From an uncultured Alphaproteobacteria bacterium (GTDB taxonomy: Bacteria > Pseudomonadota > Alphaproteobacteria > Caulobacterales > Aquidulcibacteraceae), in the NCBI GenBank assembly GCA_902826035.1, contig CADEDG010000020.1:1-34268 (forward strand): a stretch of DNA of 34,268 nucleotides, read 5' to 3'. The notes under the pieces are model-generated. The model ran no database searches, was not told the DNA's origin, and worked only from the letters and a program-made list of their open reading frames with translations. Of the stretch, positions 8,695 to 17,491 are shown piece by piece; position 1 is the stretch's first letter; every line of letters starts with the position of its first letter. The translations under genes and the position numbers were made by a program.

Positions 8695-10008
8695 TTTCCC
8701 CACTAATTCGTGCCCCTCCGCCGCGGTGACGCGCACTGAGAGGATATCCCCCTCCGCAATTTCCTTCTCGCTCTCCACAAACACCACGCCGTCGATCTCC
8801 GGCGCATCCGCTTTCGTCCGGCACGCATACGCTTCCGCGTCTTCATCCCAGCCGTCGCAGATCACCTCGACATCGCGCCCAACCATCGCCTGCCCGCGCG
8901 CGTGGGCCAGCTCCGTTTGCACTTCCATGAAGCGATCGTAGCGTTCGTCGATGTCGTCCTGCTCGACATGATCCGCGAGTTCGCGCGAGGGCGCGCCTTC
9001 GACGTTTTCGTATTTGAAGCAGCCGGCGCGGTCGATCTCGGCTTCTTCGATGAAATCCAAGAGCGTCTCGAAATCGTCTTGCGTTTCGCCGGGAAAGCCG
9101 ACGATGAAGGACGAGCGGATAGTGAGATCGGGGCAGATTTTGCGCCATGAGGCGATGCGCTCAAGCATCTTGTCCTGATTGGCCGGGCGCTTCATCGCTT
9201 TGAGCAAGCGCGGACTGGCGTGCTGGAAGGGGATGTCGAGATAAGGAAGGATTTTTCCTTCCGCCATCAGAGCGATGACTTCATCGACGTGGGGGTAGGG
9301 ATAGACGTAGTGCAGGCGCACCCACACGCCGAATTCGCCTAGCTCCTTGCAGAGATCGTAGAATTTCGCCCGCACACTGCGGTCCTTCCACTTGCTCTCG
9401 GCATATTTGACATCGACGCCATAAGCCGACGTGTCCTGGCTGATCACCAGCAGCTCTTTCACGCCGGCCTTCACCAAAGCTTCCGCTTCCTTCAGCACCG
9501 CGTTAGCTGGCCGCGAGACCAGATCGCCGCGGATGCTCGGAATGATGCAGAAAGAGCAGCGATTGTTGCAACCCTCGGAAATTTTCAGGTAGGCGTAATG
9601 GCGCGGGGTCAGGCGATAGCCGCCTTCGGGCACCAGATCGATTTTCGGATCGTGCGCCTGCGGCAAATGTTCATGCACAGCGCTCATCACCGCTTCGTAT
9701 TGGTGTGGCCCGGAAACCGCGAGCACGTTCGGGTGCGTCTCCCGGATCAGCGCCTCTTCCTTGCCCAAACATCCCGTGACGATCACCTTGCCGTTCTCGG
9801 CCAAAGCTTCGCCGATGGCGTCCAGGCTCTCGGCCTTGGCGGAATCCAGGAAACCGCACGTGTTCACCACGACCAGATCGGCCCCCGCGTAATCGCCGGA
9901 GAGCGCGTAGCCCTCCGAACGCAAACGCGTGATGATGCGTTCGCTATCGACCAGCGCCTTGGGGCAGCCGAGCGAAACGATGCCGATGGTGGGGGATTTT
10001 GCGGTCAC
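8680..10008 (-). CDS. rimO: Ribosomal protein S12 methylthiotransferase
   Basis: A radical-SAM enzyme with two 4Fe-4S clusters that adds a methylthio group to the conserved aspartate of ribosomal protein S12. In 442 residues it has the N-terminal UPF0004 domain with Cys15 ([12 protein letters not shown]), Cys51 (NTCGF) and Cys80 (TGCLGK). The radical-SAM motif CNNRCSFC follows with Cys147, 151 and 154. LHYVYPYP and the C-terminal TRAM-like domain ([22 protein letters not shown]) fit RimO rather than MiaB. The last residues come from a palindromic repeat that supplies the stop codon. Minus-strand monocistron, or followed by the hypothetical gene at 8546. Confidence 0.96.
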   Translation of the reverse strand: MTAKSPTIGIVSLGCPKALVDSERIITRLRSEGYALSGDYAGADLVVVNTCGFLDSAKAESLDAIGEALAENGKVIVTGCLGKEEALIRETHPNVLAVSGPHQYEAVMSAVHEHLPQAHDPKIDLVPEGGYRLTPRHYAYLKISEGCNNRCSFCIIPSIRGDLVSRPANAVLKEAEALVKAGVKELLVISQDTSAYGVDVKYAESKWKDRSVRAKFYDLCKELGEFGVWVRLHYVYPYPHVDEVIALMAEGKILPYLDIPFQHASPRLLKAMKRPANQDKMLERIASWRKICPDLTIRSSFIVGFPGETQDDFETLLDFIEEAEIDRAGCFKYENVEGAPSRELADHVEQDDIDERYDRFMEVQTELAHARGQAMVGRDVEVICDGWDEDAEAYACRTKADAPEIDGVVFVESEKEIAEGDILSVRVTAAEGHELVGKSFSP

Positions 10009-10030
10009 GCCGCGTCTCCATACGCGCTCA

Positions 10031-10444
10031 TCACAATGCCAGCCTCACGCCAAGCACTTTCGCCGCCGCGCACAATTCGGCGTCCTTGCTGGCAAGTTCT
10101 AGTCCGGTCCGATGGGCGAGTTCCAGATAGGCTGCGTCATAGGCGGTCAGCGTGTGTGCCTGCGCCAACATGAAGGTCTCGCGCCAAGCGCGGGCTTGGG
10201 CTTCGGAGTCGGTGGCAATGGGCAACCCGCTCAGAACGTTAAGGCGAACCGCCGCCGCGTTCGCGCTCAGGCGCCCTTTGCGCACCGCCATCGTCATGAC
10301 GTTGGCGACCTCCCAGTGCCAAAGCGGCGGTACAAGGCCGCCTCCGTCGCGGACTCGCAGGAGCAAGGCTTCGCTGGCTTCGTCGGCCTCGTCCTCGAAA
10401 AACCAGGCGGCTGTGACCGAGCAATCGATGACTAGGCCGGTCAC
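10031..10444 (-). CDS. vapC: PIN-domain toxin VapC
   Basis: A 137-residue PIN-domain ribonuclease toxin. Acidic residues of the metal site are seen in [12 protein letters not shown] (D7), HWEVANVM (glutamate near 45), [11 protein letters not shown] and LASKDAEL, the usual order for VapC. The start is a GTG at 10444 overlapping the antitoxin stop as GTGA, the same coupling as in the XRE-PIN module at 5321-5324. It ends 22 bases from the rimO start and is on the same strand, so read-through into rimO is possible. Confidence 0.93.
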   Translation of the reverse strand: MTGLVIDCSVTAAWFFEDEADEASEALLLRVRDGGGLVPPLWHWEVANVMTMAVRKGRLSANAAAVRLNVLSGLPIATDSEAQARAWRETFMLAQAHTLTAYDAAYLELAHRTGLELASKDAELCAAAKVLGVRLAL

Positions 10445-10680
10445 GGACGCCCTTCGTCGCGCGCCGCTTTCCAGCCGCCTTCGCCGAGTGTCACCCCTTT
10501 TCTCAGCTCCTTAAGCCGGGCGATGGCAGCGTCCACATCCGCGATTTCGGCGGCTTCCGCCTTGATCAGGCGTGCGACGGGTTTTCCATGCTTGGTGATG
10601 AGCACATCCTCTCCCGCGGCAACTCGCTCCAGCAGGGCCGACAATTGGGTCTTTGCCTCGAATGCGCCGACACGGATCAT
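10441..10680 (-). CDS. vapB: Phd/YefM-family antitoxin VapB
   Basis: A 79-residue antitoxin with the Phd/YefM N-terminal DNA-binding fold (MIRVGAFEAKTQLSALLERVAAGEDVLITKHGKPVARLI). A C-terminal tail (AAIARLKELRKGVTLGEGGW) is the part expected to block the PIN toxin. It overlaps vapC by 4 bases. Phd-type antitoxins repress their own operon; the tandem CTAGTCA operator lies 28-47 bases upstream of the ATG at 10680. Identification rests on the N-terminal family pattern and the toxin partner. Confidence 0.92.
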   Translation of the reverse strand: MIRVGAFEAKTQLSALLERVAAGEDVLITKHGKPVARLIKAEAAEIADVDAAIARLKELRKGVTLGEGGWKAARDEGRP

Positions 10681-10705
10681 AGGTTCTTTTTAGGCTAGAA
10701 AAATA

Positions 10706-10730
10706 GACTAGTCAATAATTCTAGTCAGAA
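10706..10730. promoter_or_regulatory. Candidate VapB operator: tandem CTAGTCA
   Basis: CTAGTCA occurs at 10708-10714 and 10721-10727 (13-base period). GACTAG at 10706-10711 with CTAGTC at 10721-10726 also forms an inverted repeat. The AT-rich block sits directly upstream of the antitoxin gene, where self-regulation is expected. The same tandem motif occurs upstream of the other Phd-type antitoxin at 18339-18359. Confidence 0.6.
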
Positions 10731-10736
10731 TAGGTG

Positions 10737-10753
10737 TTGCGAATGACTTGCAA
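10737..10753. promoter_or_regulatory. Candidate iron-regulator site upstream of bfd-bfr
   Basis: TTGCGAATGACTTGCAA is a 17-bp palindrome with one mismatched pair, 76 bases before bfd. It resembles Fur/Mur-type palindromes described in alphaproteobacteria, and iron control of bfd-bfr is the norm. The resemblance is by eye only; it could instead be an unrelated palindrome or belong to the vapBC promoter region. Confidence 0.35.
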
Positions 10754-10828
10754 TAACGAGAGCCCCTGGCTATCTTCGCTCATGCGACTTAGTCGCCAAC
10801 TTGGCCTTTGCCTTCAGGGAAAAGCCGC

Positions 10829-11023
10829 ATGTACGTGTGCAATTGCAACGGTGTGACTCGCGCGGAGGTGGATGAAGCCATCGCCGCGGGGGCAGGTCAG
10901 CCTGAACACGTGCTCGCCCATCATGGGTGCGAGCCGTGCTGCGGGCGGTGCTTGCCGGAGATCGCCGATGGCATTGCTTGCGGCGGAATGGCCCGTATCG
11001 GGAGCCTCGTCGCGGCGGAGTAG
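10829..11023 (+). CDS. bfd: Bacterioferritin-associated ferredoxin
   Basis: A 64-residue 2Fe-2S protein that passes electrons to bacterioferritin so that stored iron is released. The BFD-type cluster ligands are present as CNC near the N-terminus and CEPCCGRC in the middle. The start ATG at 10829 has AGGGA about 8 bases upstream; an in-frame ATG at 10808 adds seven residues without such a site. bfr follows 6 bases after the stop, so the two form an operon and are expected to work as a pair. Confidence 0.94.
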   Translation: MYVCNCNGVTRAEVDEAIAAGAGQPEHVLAHHGCEPCCGRCLPEIADGIACGGMARIGSLVAAE

Positions 11024-11029
11024 GCTGCG

Positions 11030-11509
11030 ATGAAGGGCGATGCGGAAATCATCAAGAAGCTCAATGCGATCCTCACCAATGAGCTGACCTCGATCAATCA
11101 ATACTTCCTGCATGCGCGGATGTATCAGAACGAGGGCTACGGCAAGCTCGGCAAGAAGACCTACGAAGAATCCATCGAGGAGATGGGCCACGCCGACAAA
11201 TTGGTGAAGCGCATCCTCCTGCTCGAAGGCCTGCCGAATTTGCAGAACCTCGGCAAGCTCGCGATCGGCGAAGCGGTAGAAGAGCGCTTGAAAGCCGACC
11301 TCGCCGCCGAGACTACAGGCCGTGCGGCGATGATCGATGGCATTGCGCTGTGCGAGACCAAGCAGGACTACGTCTCCCGCGATCTGCTCACTGATATTCT
11401 CGAGGACACCGAAGAGCATATCGATTTTCTGGAAACTCAGCTGCAGAACCTCGCGCAGTTGGGGCTGCAGAATTATCTGCAGAGCCAGTACGAGATGGAG
11501 GGGAGTTGA
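11030..11509 (+). CDS. bfr: Bacterioferritin
   Basis: A heme-containing iron-storage protein forming a 24-subunit shell. The 159-residue sequence aligns without gaps to E. coli Bfr over the four-helix core. The ferroxidase ligands E18, E51, H54, E94 and H130, plus Y25, and the heme ligand M52 are all present. The position of the bridging ligand E127 is Thr ([10 protein letters not shown]), with Glu at 128 and 129. This may weaken the ferroxidase centre or shift the ligand, as in hetero-subunit bacterioferritins. Cotranscribed with bfd; a methyltransferase gene follows 31 bases later. Confidence 0.95.
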   Translation: MKGDAEIIKKLNAILTNELTSINQYFLHARMYQNEGYGKLGKKTYEESIEEMGHADKLVKRILLLEGLPNLQNLGKLAIGEAVEERLKADLAAETTGRAAMIDGIALCETKQDYVSRDLLTDILEDTEEHIDFLETQLQNLAQLGLQNYLQSQYEMEGS

Positions 11510-11540
11510 GGCTAAGCGCCACCCGCGTCATCATTGATCG

Positions 11541-12218
11541 GTGAACAGCCAAGATCCATTCACCGACCCCGAAATCGTCTCCCGCTACACTCTGGACACG
11601 CCGCGTAAGGTGCCGGGCCTTACCGACCTTCATCGCATGGCGATGCTCCTGCTTGCGGAGCGTGCGCCTGGGGCTGCCGACATCCTGGTGCTTGGCGCGG
11701 GCGGGGGGCTCGAGCTCAAGGCGTTCGCCGAGGCGCGACCGCGTTGGCGCCTGGTCGGCGTGGATCCGTCAACCGAGATGCTCGATCTTGCGAGGCGCGT
11801 GCTTGGGCCGCTTCAAGAACGTGTCGTGTTGCAGCAAGGCTATATCGACGCGGCGCCCCAAGGGCCGTTCGATGGCGGCGTCTGTTTGCTCACGCTTCAC
11901 TTTCTGCAACGAGAGGAACGGCTCGCGACATTGCGCAAAATCCACCAGCGCCTAAAGCCGGGCGCACGTTTTGTCGCGGCTCACCATAGTGCGCCACAGG
12001 CCAGCGTGCTTCTACAATGTCTGACGTGGTCCGCGGCATTCGCCAGCGGGCCCGATCTTGATTTTGCCCGCGCATTGGCCTCCGCCGAAACGATGGCGGC
12101 GCGTCTTCCAGTGCTTTCGGCCGAGGAAGACGCGGCGCTTATGAAGCAGGCGGGCTTTGCCGAAGTGACTCAATTTTACGCCGCCTTCAGTCTCCGCGGT
12201 TGGGTCGCTGCGGCTTAA
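11541..12218 (+). CDS. Class I SAM-dependent methyltransferase, unknown substrate
   Basis: A 225-residue protein with the Rossmann methyltransferase core. Motif I is VLGAGGGLELKAFAE near residue 50, an acidic ribose-binding residue is in LVGVDPSTEMLDLAR, and motif IV-like FDGGVCLLTLHFL and a post-core RLKPGARFVAAHHS segment follow. The substrate cannot be told. The start is GTG at 11541. It lies 31 bases after bfr and may be in that operon. Its TAA abuts the stop of the convergent peptidase gene with no intervening base. Confidence 0.85.
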   Translation: MNSQDPFTDPEIVSRYTLDTPRKVPGLTDLHRMAMLLLAERAPGAADILVLGAGGGLELKAFAEARPRWRLVGVDPSTEMLDLARRVLGPLQERVVLQQGYIDAAPQGPFDGGVCLLTLHFLQREERLATLRKIHQRLKPGARFVAAHHSAPQASVLLQCLTWSAAFASGPDLDFARALASAETMAARLPVLSAEEDAALMKQAGFAEVTQFYAAFSLRGWVAAA

Positions 12219-13913
12219 CTAACTTGGGCGATTTCCGTACTCTTCGCGCCAAATGAACAAATTGCGCGCAGGATTCAATTCTAGTTGCGTGAGACAAACG
12301 GCGGCAGGCGCGTCCACGACAGTCTCCCGACCGCGGACACGGGCAAAGGCGGCCGCTTGGGCGGCGCCAGTCAGTTGTATGTCGAGATCCAAAATGTAGG
12401 GTTCTCCCGCCTGCGTTTGTGTAAGCGTGACACGATTGATCTTGCCTCCGCGCGGATCCTCCAGGCAGGACAAGTGCGCGTCAAATACCGGTGCGCCGAT
12501 TCGATCTAGCCATTGTTCGAAGAATTGCATGAGGTCGGCGCCCGGCGCCGCTTCTATGAACGCTTCCCGCAGTTGAGGGAGCGACAGCGTCGCGTGTGCG
12601 TGATCGCGCAAGAGCTGCCTCAGCACCGAGAAAAATACGTCGTCGCCGACGCGCATGCGCAGCATGTGAAAAACGCGCGAGCCCTTCACTAGCGCAAGTT
12701 CATATCCGACCCCGCCTGGCTCCAGTTGTGACAATGGCGCGGCCTGGCCTTGAGCGACATACTCGAAGTGATGCTGCATTGTGTAGTCTGGCGGTGCGCC
12801 GGGGATCGGTGCGCGCAGAGCGATGGCTTCGTCGAAATAGGTCGGTCCCATGAGCTCCCCCATTGCCAACATGCCGCTGTAGTCGGCGAGCGCTTCGCTC
12901 AGCATGTACCCGCCGGGCCAGTCGGGCTCGATCAGGTTGCCCCACCAGGCGTGGCCGATTTCGTGCGCGAGTCCGTTCACCCCGCCGACTTTTACCAGGG
13001 ACGTTCTAAGAACTTGGTATTCTCCGTCAGCCAGTCCCCACCACGGCACCGCGTCATCAAGAATCTCGGCCGCGGCATATTGGCGGTAGGGAAATGGGCC
13101 AAAATGCCTCGAAAGAGTGGTAATGACGCTGCCAACTTGTTCGGACAGCAGGTCAGCGTCCATGTCGGGCGTCAAACTGTAGGAATAGACATCGACGCCG
13201 GCAACGCGGCGCGTAGCTCTTTGGTAATCGCCAGCGACAAATCCACGAGTGCGCGGCCCATCTTTACGCCAGATTTCGATGGTCTCGCGTCCCTCGCGCC
13301 GCGCCGATAAAACGCCGGTAGAGAATGACGAATAACCGCGCGGCAGGTGAACTCTGGTTACACCGCGGGACGGATCGTCGGTCGCATCGGAGCCCTCGCG
13401 CATCGCGTCGGCGCCTGGGGGTGGAACCGGAGTTGGGTACCAACCAGTACCCGCACTCGCGACGGCCACCCGGTCAGCAATGACAGCGGTGAAACTCGGG
13501 TGAGTCATCCGAACTTCGAAGTGGACGGTGATTTGCTCTCCGCGCCGCTTGGGCTGTGCGTAGCGAATGTCCGCCAATTGTATGCCGCGAGTGGATCCCG
13601 GGCGGTTCAGCGTCACCACCGGCTGGCCGCTCGCGCGCAGCGCTGCGTAAGTCATGAAGTCGGGATTGTCGTTGTACGGCGTCAGGTCATGACCCAAGCG
13701 GAGTGTTGGGCCAAATGATGAATCCACTCCTTCGAGCCGCAGGCGGGCTTCGCCGGTCACCCGCAGGCCATGCTGCACGAAGTCGGGATAAACGTCGACA
13801 TCGAGTCGAGTCATAGTCCAATGCGCGCCGGTTTCATCGGCGGCGTTGGCGCTTGCTGGTGCGTCCATGGAAGTGAACAGCAGCACAAACACGGTTAGTA
13901 GCCGCAACAACAT
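12219..13913 (-). CDS. Exported M1-like gluzincin metallopeptidase, atypical
   Basis: A 564-residue protein with an N-terminal signal peptide (LLRLLTVFVLLFTS, cleavage probably after ASANA). A beta-rich N-terminal domain leads to a metallopeptidase core with HEIGH at 317-321 and a second zinc-ligand Glu at 340, the exact HEXXH-X18-E spacing of family M1. The exopeptidase GXMEN motif, expected about 20-25 residues before HEXXH, is missing; the region reads VPWWGLADGEYQVL. It may therefore not be a standard aminopeptidase. Divergent from an AraC-type regulator gene, with 126 bases between starts, which could control it. Confidence 0.82.
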   Translation of the reverse strand: MLLRLLTVFVLLFTSMDAPASANAADETGAHWTMTRLDVDVYPDFVQHGLRVTGEARLRLEGVDSSFGPTLRLGHDLTPYNDNPDFMTYAALRASGQPVVTLNRPGSTRGIQLADIRYAQPKRRGEQITVHFEVRMTHPSFTAVIADRVAVASAGTGWYPTPVPPPGADAMREGSDATDDPSRGVTRVHLPRGYSSFSTGVLSARREGRETIEIWRKDGPRTRGFVAGDYQRATRRVAGVDVYSYSLTPDMDADLLSEQVGSVITTLSRHFGPFPYRQYAAAEILDDAVPWWGLADGEYQVLRTSLVKVGGVNGLAHEIGHAWWGNLIEPDWPGGYMLSEALADYSGMLAMGELMGPTYFDEAIALRAPIPGAPPDYTMQHHFEYVAQGQAAPLSQLEPGGVGYELALVKGSRVFHMLRMRVGDDVFFSVLRQLLRDHAHATLSLPQLREAFIEAAPGADLMQFFEQWLDRIGAPVFDAHLSCLEDPRGGKINRVTLTQTQAGEPYILDLDIQLTGAAQAAAFARVRGRETVVDAPAAVCLTQLELNPARNLFIWREEYGNRPS

Positions 13914-14039
13914 GGCGTATCTCCAGCCTTACTTTGGTCTAGGAGATACCGAGCAAGGCGGTCGGTCTTGGATTTTCCGAAGGCTTGGTGCATCCGAGGC
14001 GTCGGGGAGGGCATCCTGCCAGCATGTGGATGGATGTAA

Positions 14040-14849
14040 ATGTCGCCAAACCGGTCGCAAATTGAGGTTTTCCACGGCCTGACGTCGGTGCTCCGCACCG
14101 AGAGCGGGGCCGCGTGCTATCGCGTGGTGCACCCTGGCGCGCAATCCATTGAGGCCCATGCTCATGACTGGCCGACGATGGTCATCGTGCGCCTTGGTTC
14201 GTTAACAGAAACATGCGAAGGCGGTACAGCGCACTACGACGGGCCGGCGATCATCTTGCATCCGAGCCGGCGAAGCCACGCGGACGACATAGATGTTGGC
14301 GGATTAGAAACAATCACCATTACCTTCGACCCTGCGTGGCTGCGCGCGCGCGTCGAGCAATTGCCGCTGGAATCTCGCGGTTGGACCAATGCTGCGGCGC
14401 GGCTCCAGGGGCGTAGACTCGCGCATGCGTGGGCGAACCCATCGTCGTCAAGCGCAGACCTGCGTGAACTCACTGGTGCGACGCTTCGCGGACTGCTTTC
14501 GCAGGACACAAAATCTGTGGCCCCGCAATGGCTGGGGAAGGTGGCCGAGATTCTCAATACGGCTACGCCGCCCTCGACAGAACAGATCGCCACATCCCTC
14601 GGCTTACACCCAGATTGGTTTAGGCAAGCCTACAAGAAAGCCGTGGGCGAAGGCGTCTGGGAGACCGTTCGGCGAAAGCGTGTTGAACGCGCCATGCGCC
14701 TTGCTAGGGCCACAACCTCCAGCCTCGCGCAGATCGCCGCCGACGTAGGCTTCGCCGATCAAAGTCACATGAACCGAGCCTTTCAAAGCCTGTGTGGGCG
14801 CACACCGCTCGTGGTTCGACACGAAAATAGGTTGGCAATCGCGCGCTGA
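14040..14849 (+). CDS. AraC-family transcriptional regulator
   Basis: A 269-residue protein with a cupin-like N-terminal sensor domain (HAHDWPTMVIVRLGSLTET, GPAIILHPSRRSHAD). The C-terminal region has the two helix-turn-helix motifs of AraC/XylS proteins: TEQIATSLGLHPDWFRQAYKK, then SLAQIAADVGFADQSHMNRAF followed by GRTPLVVR. The ligand is not predictable. Divergent orientation and closeness to the peptidase gene suggest it regulates that gene or itself. The start is the ATG at 14040; ribosome-site support is weak. Confidence 0.9.
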   Translation: MSPNRSQIEVFHGLTSVLRTESGAACYRVVHPGAQSIEAHAHDWPTMVIVRLGSLTETCEGGTAHYDGPAIILHPSRRSHADDIDVGGLETITITFDPAWLRARVEQLPLESRGWTNAAARLQGRRLAHAWANPSSSSADLRELTGATLRGLLSQDTKSVAPQWLGKVAEILNTATPPSTEQIATSLGLHPDWFRQAYKKAVGEGVWETVRRKRVERAMRLARATTSSLAQIAADVGFADQSHMNRAFQSLCGRTPLVVRHENRLAIAR

Positions 14850-14943
14850 GCCGCGGAAGCACTCATCGCCGGCTTGCGCTATTGATCGTTCTCAACGCAT
14901 TGCTTTGGTCTCACGGCGATCATGCGACGCAAGTGAGGACGAA

Positions 14944-15123
14944 ATGAGCTCCAACGATTTTAGAAACAACAGCGTTCGCATCACTCAGCACGGCGGCCTA
15001 GGTCTTGCCTGGTTTGCGGGCTGGCTGTTCGCCATCGGCTATTTGCATCTAGGGTTTTGGCAAGGGTTGCTAGGATTGTTTGTGTGGCCGTATTTCATCG
15101 GCCAGGCGTTGGCGCCTGGATAG
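14944..15123 (+). CDS. Small membrane protein, unknown
   Basis: A 59-residue protein. A polar N-terminus (MSSNDFRNNSVRITQHGG) is followed by two closely spaced hydrophobic segments (LGLAWFAGWLFAIGYLHLGF and GLLGLFVWPYFIGQAL), probably a helical hairpin in the inner membrane. The ATG at 14944 has a GAGG sequence about 6 bases upstream; the same frame is open further upstream but without membrane-protein character. It sits between the AraC-type regulator and a lipoprotein gene on the same strand. Confidence 0.7.
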   Translation: MSSNDFRNNSVRITQHGGLGLAWFAGWLFAIGYLHLGFWQGLLGLFVWPYFIGQALAPG

Positions 15124-15193
15124 CCGTCGCTGTGTCTGGGCGTTCGTCGTATTTGCGTAGACAAACGCTCGCAGCAGATCGAGCGCTGGCCAG

Positions 15194-16057
15194 ATGAGAA
15201 ACCCCTATTTCGTTGCGGCTCTGCTCCTGGCCGCGTGTTCAACCAGCGTGGATCGCAATGAGGTTCGAGACGCGGGCGTCACGCCAGCGCCCGTGATCGC
15301 AGCGGAACGCTCGTTCGCCGCGCGCGCATTGGAGATCGGGTGGGTCCAGGCTTTTCGCGAGTATGCCGCCGCCGATGGACAATTGGTTGGACCGGCGGGC
15401 CTTGTCAATGCGCAAGAGAACTTGGCTTTGCTTGGGGACGACGGTGGGCGAGACCTCTTCTGGGCGCCCGTCTTTGCCGGCATCGCGCGCTCCGGCGATA
15501 TCGGCTTCACTACCGGGCCAGTCAGTTTCGACGCTGATCGCGCCCCGGCTATCCAGTATTTCACCGTTTGGCGCCTTCAAGCGGATGGTTCCTGGAAATG
15601 GATCTATGACGGCGGGCCGGGCGCGGTGGCAGAGCCAGGGCCGTATTTGGCCGAAAGCGCGGCGCCGCAAATGCTTCCGGTTGCCCGCGGCGGCGCCGGT
15701 GCAGCCGCAGCCGCCGTGGCGCAGGTGTGCGCGATCGAGGACAGCGCCAACACAGCAGCGGCGTTGCGCGATCATCTGGCGACTGGCGCACACGTGTATC
15801 GCCCAGGCCAGACGCGCGGATTTGGCGGCGCGGATGCGGCGGCGCGAATGATCTTTCCCAATGGCGAAGTCAACTACCGCCGCCTGCGCGCGGAAGGTTC
15901 CGCGGCCGGCGACATGGTGTTCACGCTTGGCGAAGCAAGCTGGGAAAGCGAAGGCGCGTCGCGCCAAGGATTTTTTGCCCGCATCTGGCAATTCCAGGCG
16001 CAGGGATGGGTTATCGTCTACGACCAATTGATCATGCCGCGTCCGCGACCGAACTGA
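15194..16057 (+). CDS. Lipoprotein with NTF2/SnoaL-like repeats
   Basis: A 287-residue protein with a lipobox (LLLAAC, Cys15), so it is anchored in the membrane facing the periplasm. Two similar halves are apparent. Each starts with a helix rich in Ala/Phe (AERSFAARALEIGWVQAFREY; NTAAALRDHLATGAHVYRPG). Each then has a strand-rich segment ending in WRLQADGSWKWIYDGG or WQFQAQGWVIVYDQL, the pattern of DUF4440/SnoaL-like cone folds. Specific function unknown. It begins 70 bases after the small membrane protein and ends facing the phosphotransferase gene, 16 bases apart. Confidence 0.75.
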   Translation: MRNPYFVAALLLAACSTSVDRNEVRDAGVTPAPVIAAERSFAARALEIGWVQAFREYAAADGQLVGPAGLVNAQENLALLGDDGGRDLFWAPVFAGIARSGDIGFTTGPVSFDADRAPAIQYFTVWRLQADGSWKWIYDGGPGAVAEPGPYLAESAAPQMLPVARGGAGAAAAAVAQVCAIEDSANTAAALRDHLATGAHVYRPGQTRGFGGADAAARMIFPNGEVNYRRLRAEGSAAGDMVFTLGEASWESEGASRQGFFARIWQFQAQGWVIVYDQLIMPRPRPN

Positions 16058-16073
16058 GGTCGGCAGCGAGCGT

Positions 16074-17147
16074 TCAGGCTATGCCGGCGCGCTGTGCGAA
16101 CCCGGCGGCTGCGCTCGCCAGCGGCCTGATGCGCTTGATCATCTCCAACGCGTGCGCACTTGCGGCCGTGCCGTCGCGGACGCGACCGGCGATGCCTTGT
16201 AGAATGCACGCGAGGCGGAACGCGTTGTAGGCGAAATACCAATCGAGATTGGCGATGCTTTCGCGGCCGGTGAGCGCGCAATAGCGGGCGACGATCTCAT
16301 CCAGCGTCGGGATGCCGTGGGGTCCAAGATCGATGCCGCCCAGACTCGAGCGCGCGTCGCGCGGCAACACCCAGCTCATCAGATAATAGGTGAAGTCGGC
16401 AAGCGGGTCGCCGAGCGTGGAGAGTTCCCAGTCGAGCACGGCGATGACGCGCGGTTCGCTTGCGTGCAGCACCATATTGTCGAGCCGATAATCGCCGTGG
16501 ACGATGGAGGTGCGCTCGCCGGGGGGAATGGTTTGCGGAAGCCATTCCATCAATTGGTTCATCTCGTCGATGGTTTCGGTTTCGCTGAGTTTGTATTGCT
16601 TGGTCCAGCGATCGATCTGGCGCGCGAAATAGTTTCCCGGCTTGCCGTAATCGGAGAGGCCAATCGCGGCGTAGTCGGTGTTGTGCAATTGCGCGAGCGT
16701 AGCGATTTTGTGCTCATAGATGGCGCGGCGATGTTCGGGCGTCACCCCAGGGATGAGGCCATCCCAGATGATGCGCCCCTCCACCATCTCCATCACATAG
16801 AACATGGCGCCGATCACGCTATCGTCGGTGCAAAGCCCATAGGTGCGCGCGACCGGGAAGCCGGTGGGATGGAGCGCACTGATGACGCGGTACTCGCGGT
16901 CGACCGCGTGTGCGGAGGGGAGCAGCTTGCCGCCTGGCTTTTTTCGCAACACGTATTTCTGCGCCGGCGTGACGATCTGATAAGTCGGGTTCGACTGCCC
17001 GCCCTTGAACTGGAACATCGTCAGCGGGCCAGCGAAGTCAGCGACGTTTGCTTCCAGCCAGCGCGTGAGTGCAGCTTCATCGAGCTTGTGACGCTCTTCA
17101 ACGGGCTTGACGCCGGAAAAGGCGTCTTGGGGGGCGGGGGTGGACAT
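16074..17147 (-). CDS. APH-family phosphotransferase (ACAD10/11 kinase-like)
   Basis: A 357-residue protein kinase-like fold enzyme. Visible motifs are a Gly-rich loop (FKGGQSNPTYQI), the VAIK-like lysine region (YVLRKKPGGKLLPSAHAVDREYR), the catalytic loop VHGDYRLDNMV, and the metal-binding VLDWELSTLGDPLADFTYY. This combination is typical of the phosphotransferases fused or linked to acyl-CoA dehydrogenases, which phosphorylate hydroxyacyl-CoA in some organisms; it is not a known resistance kinase. Substrate unproven. No acyl-CoA dehydrogenase gene is nearby. Monocistronic on the minus strand. Confidence 0.88.
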   Translation of the reverse strand: MSTPAPQDAFSGVKPVEERHKLDEAALTRWLEANVADFAGPLTMFQFKGGQSNPTYQIVTPAQKYVLRKKPGGKLLPSAHAVDREYRVISALHPTGFPVARTYGLCTDDSVIGAMFYVMEMVEGRIIWDGLIPGVTPEHRRAIYEHKIATLAQLHNTDYAAIGLSDYGKPGNYFARQIDRWTKQYKLSETETIDEMNQLMEWLPQTIPPGERTSIVHGDYRLDNMVLHASEPRVIAVLDWELSTLGDPLADFTYYLMSWVLPRDARSSLGGIDLGPHGIPTLDEIVARYCALTGRESIANLDWYFAYNAFRLACILQGIAGRVRDGTAASAHALEMIKRIRPLASAAAGFAQRAGIA

Positions 17148-17215
17148 GGCGGGATGTTATGCACCTCTGTCGCCGCTGTCGGCAACGGCGGCGACAGCAG
17201 CCTAGGCGAACGACC

Positions 17216-17479
17216 TCAAGTGGCCAGGTCCTCACCGCAACGCGAACATGATCGACCCGGTACTCGCTGACCGAGGTAGTAGATAAAGTGATCAGGATCG
17301 TTCTTGCCGCGTCGCCAAAACGTCGGCAATTTGCACCTCGGGCAACGGGGCCAAAACATTGCGACGACAATCAAGCCGACACCAAGTGTCAGGAGCCACC
17401 CACTCCGAACAACGATGTTCAGCAGAAGTGCGGAAATCGCTGCGATTTGGACCAGCCAGGTCTGCAGGTGGATGCTCAT
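17216..17479 (-). CDS. Small membrane protein with zinc ribbon, hypothetical
   Basis: An 87-residue protein with two predicted transmembrane helices (LVQIAAISALLLNIVV and WLLTLGVGLIVVAMFW). A cytoplasmic-type zinc ribbon follows, with Cys pairs in CPRC and CSRC, 30 residues apart. It starts 12 bases after the stop of a vapC toxin on the same strand, with a GGGG stretch 5 bases before its ATG. Function unknown; whether it belongs to the toxin operon is only suggested by spacing. Confidence 0.6.
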   Translation of the reverse strand: MSIHLQTWLVQIAAISALLLNIVVRSGWLLTLGVGLIVVAMFWPRCPRCKLPTFWRRGKNDPDHFIYYLGQRVPGRSCSRCGEDLAT

Positions 17480-17491
17480 TGACCCCGGCGC

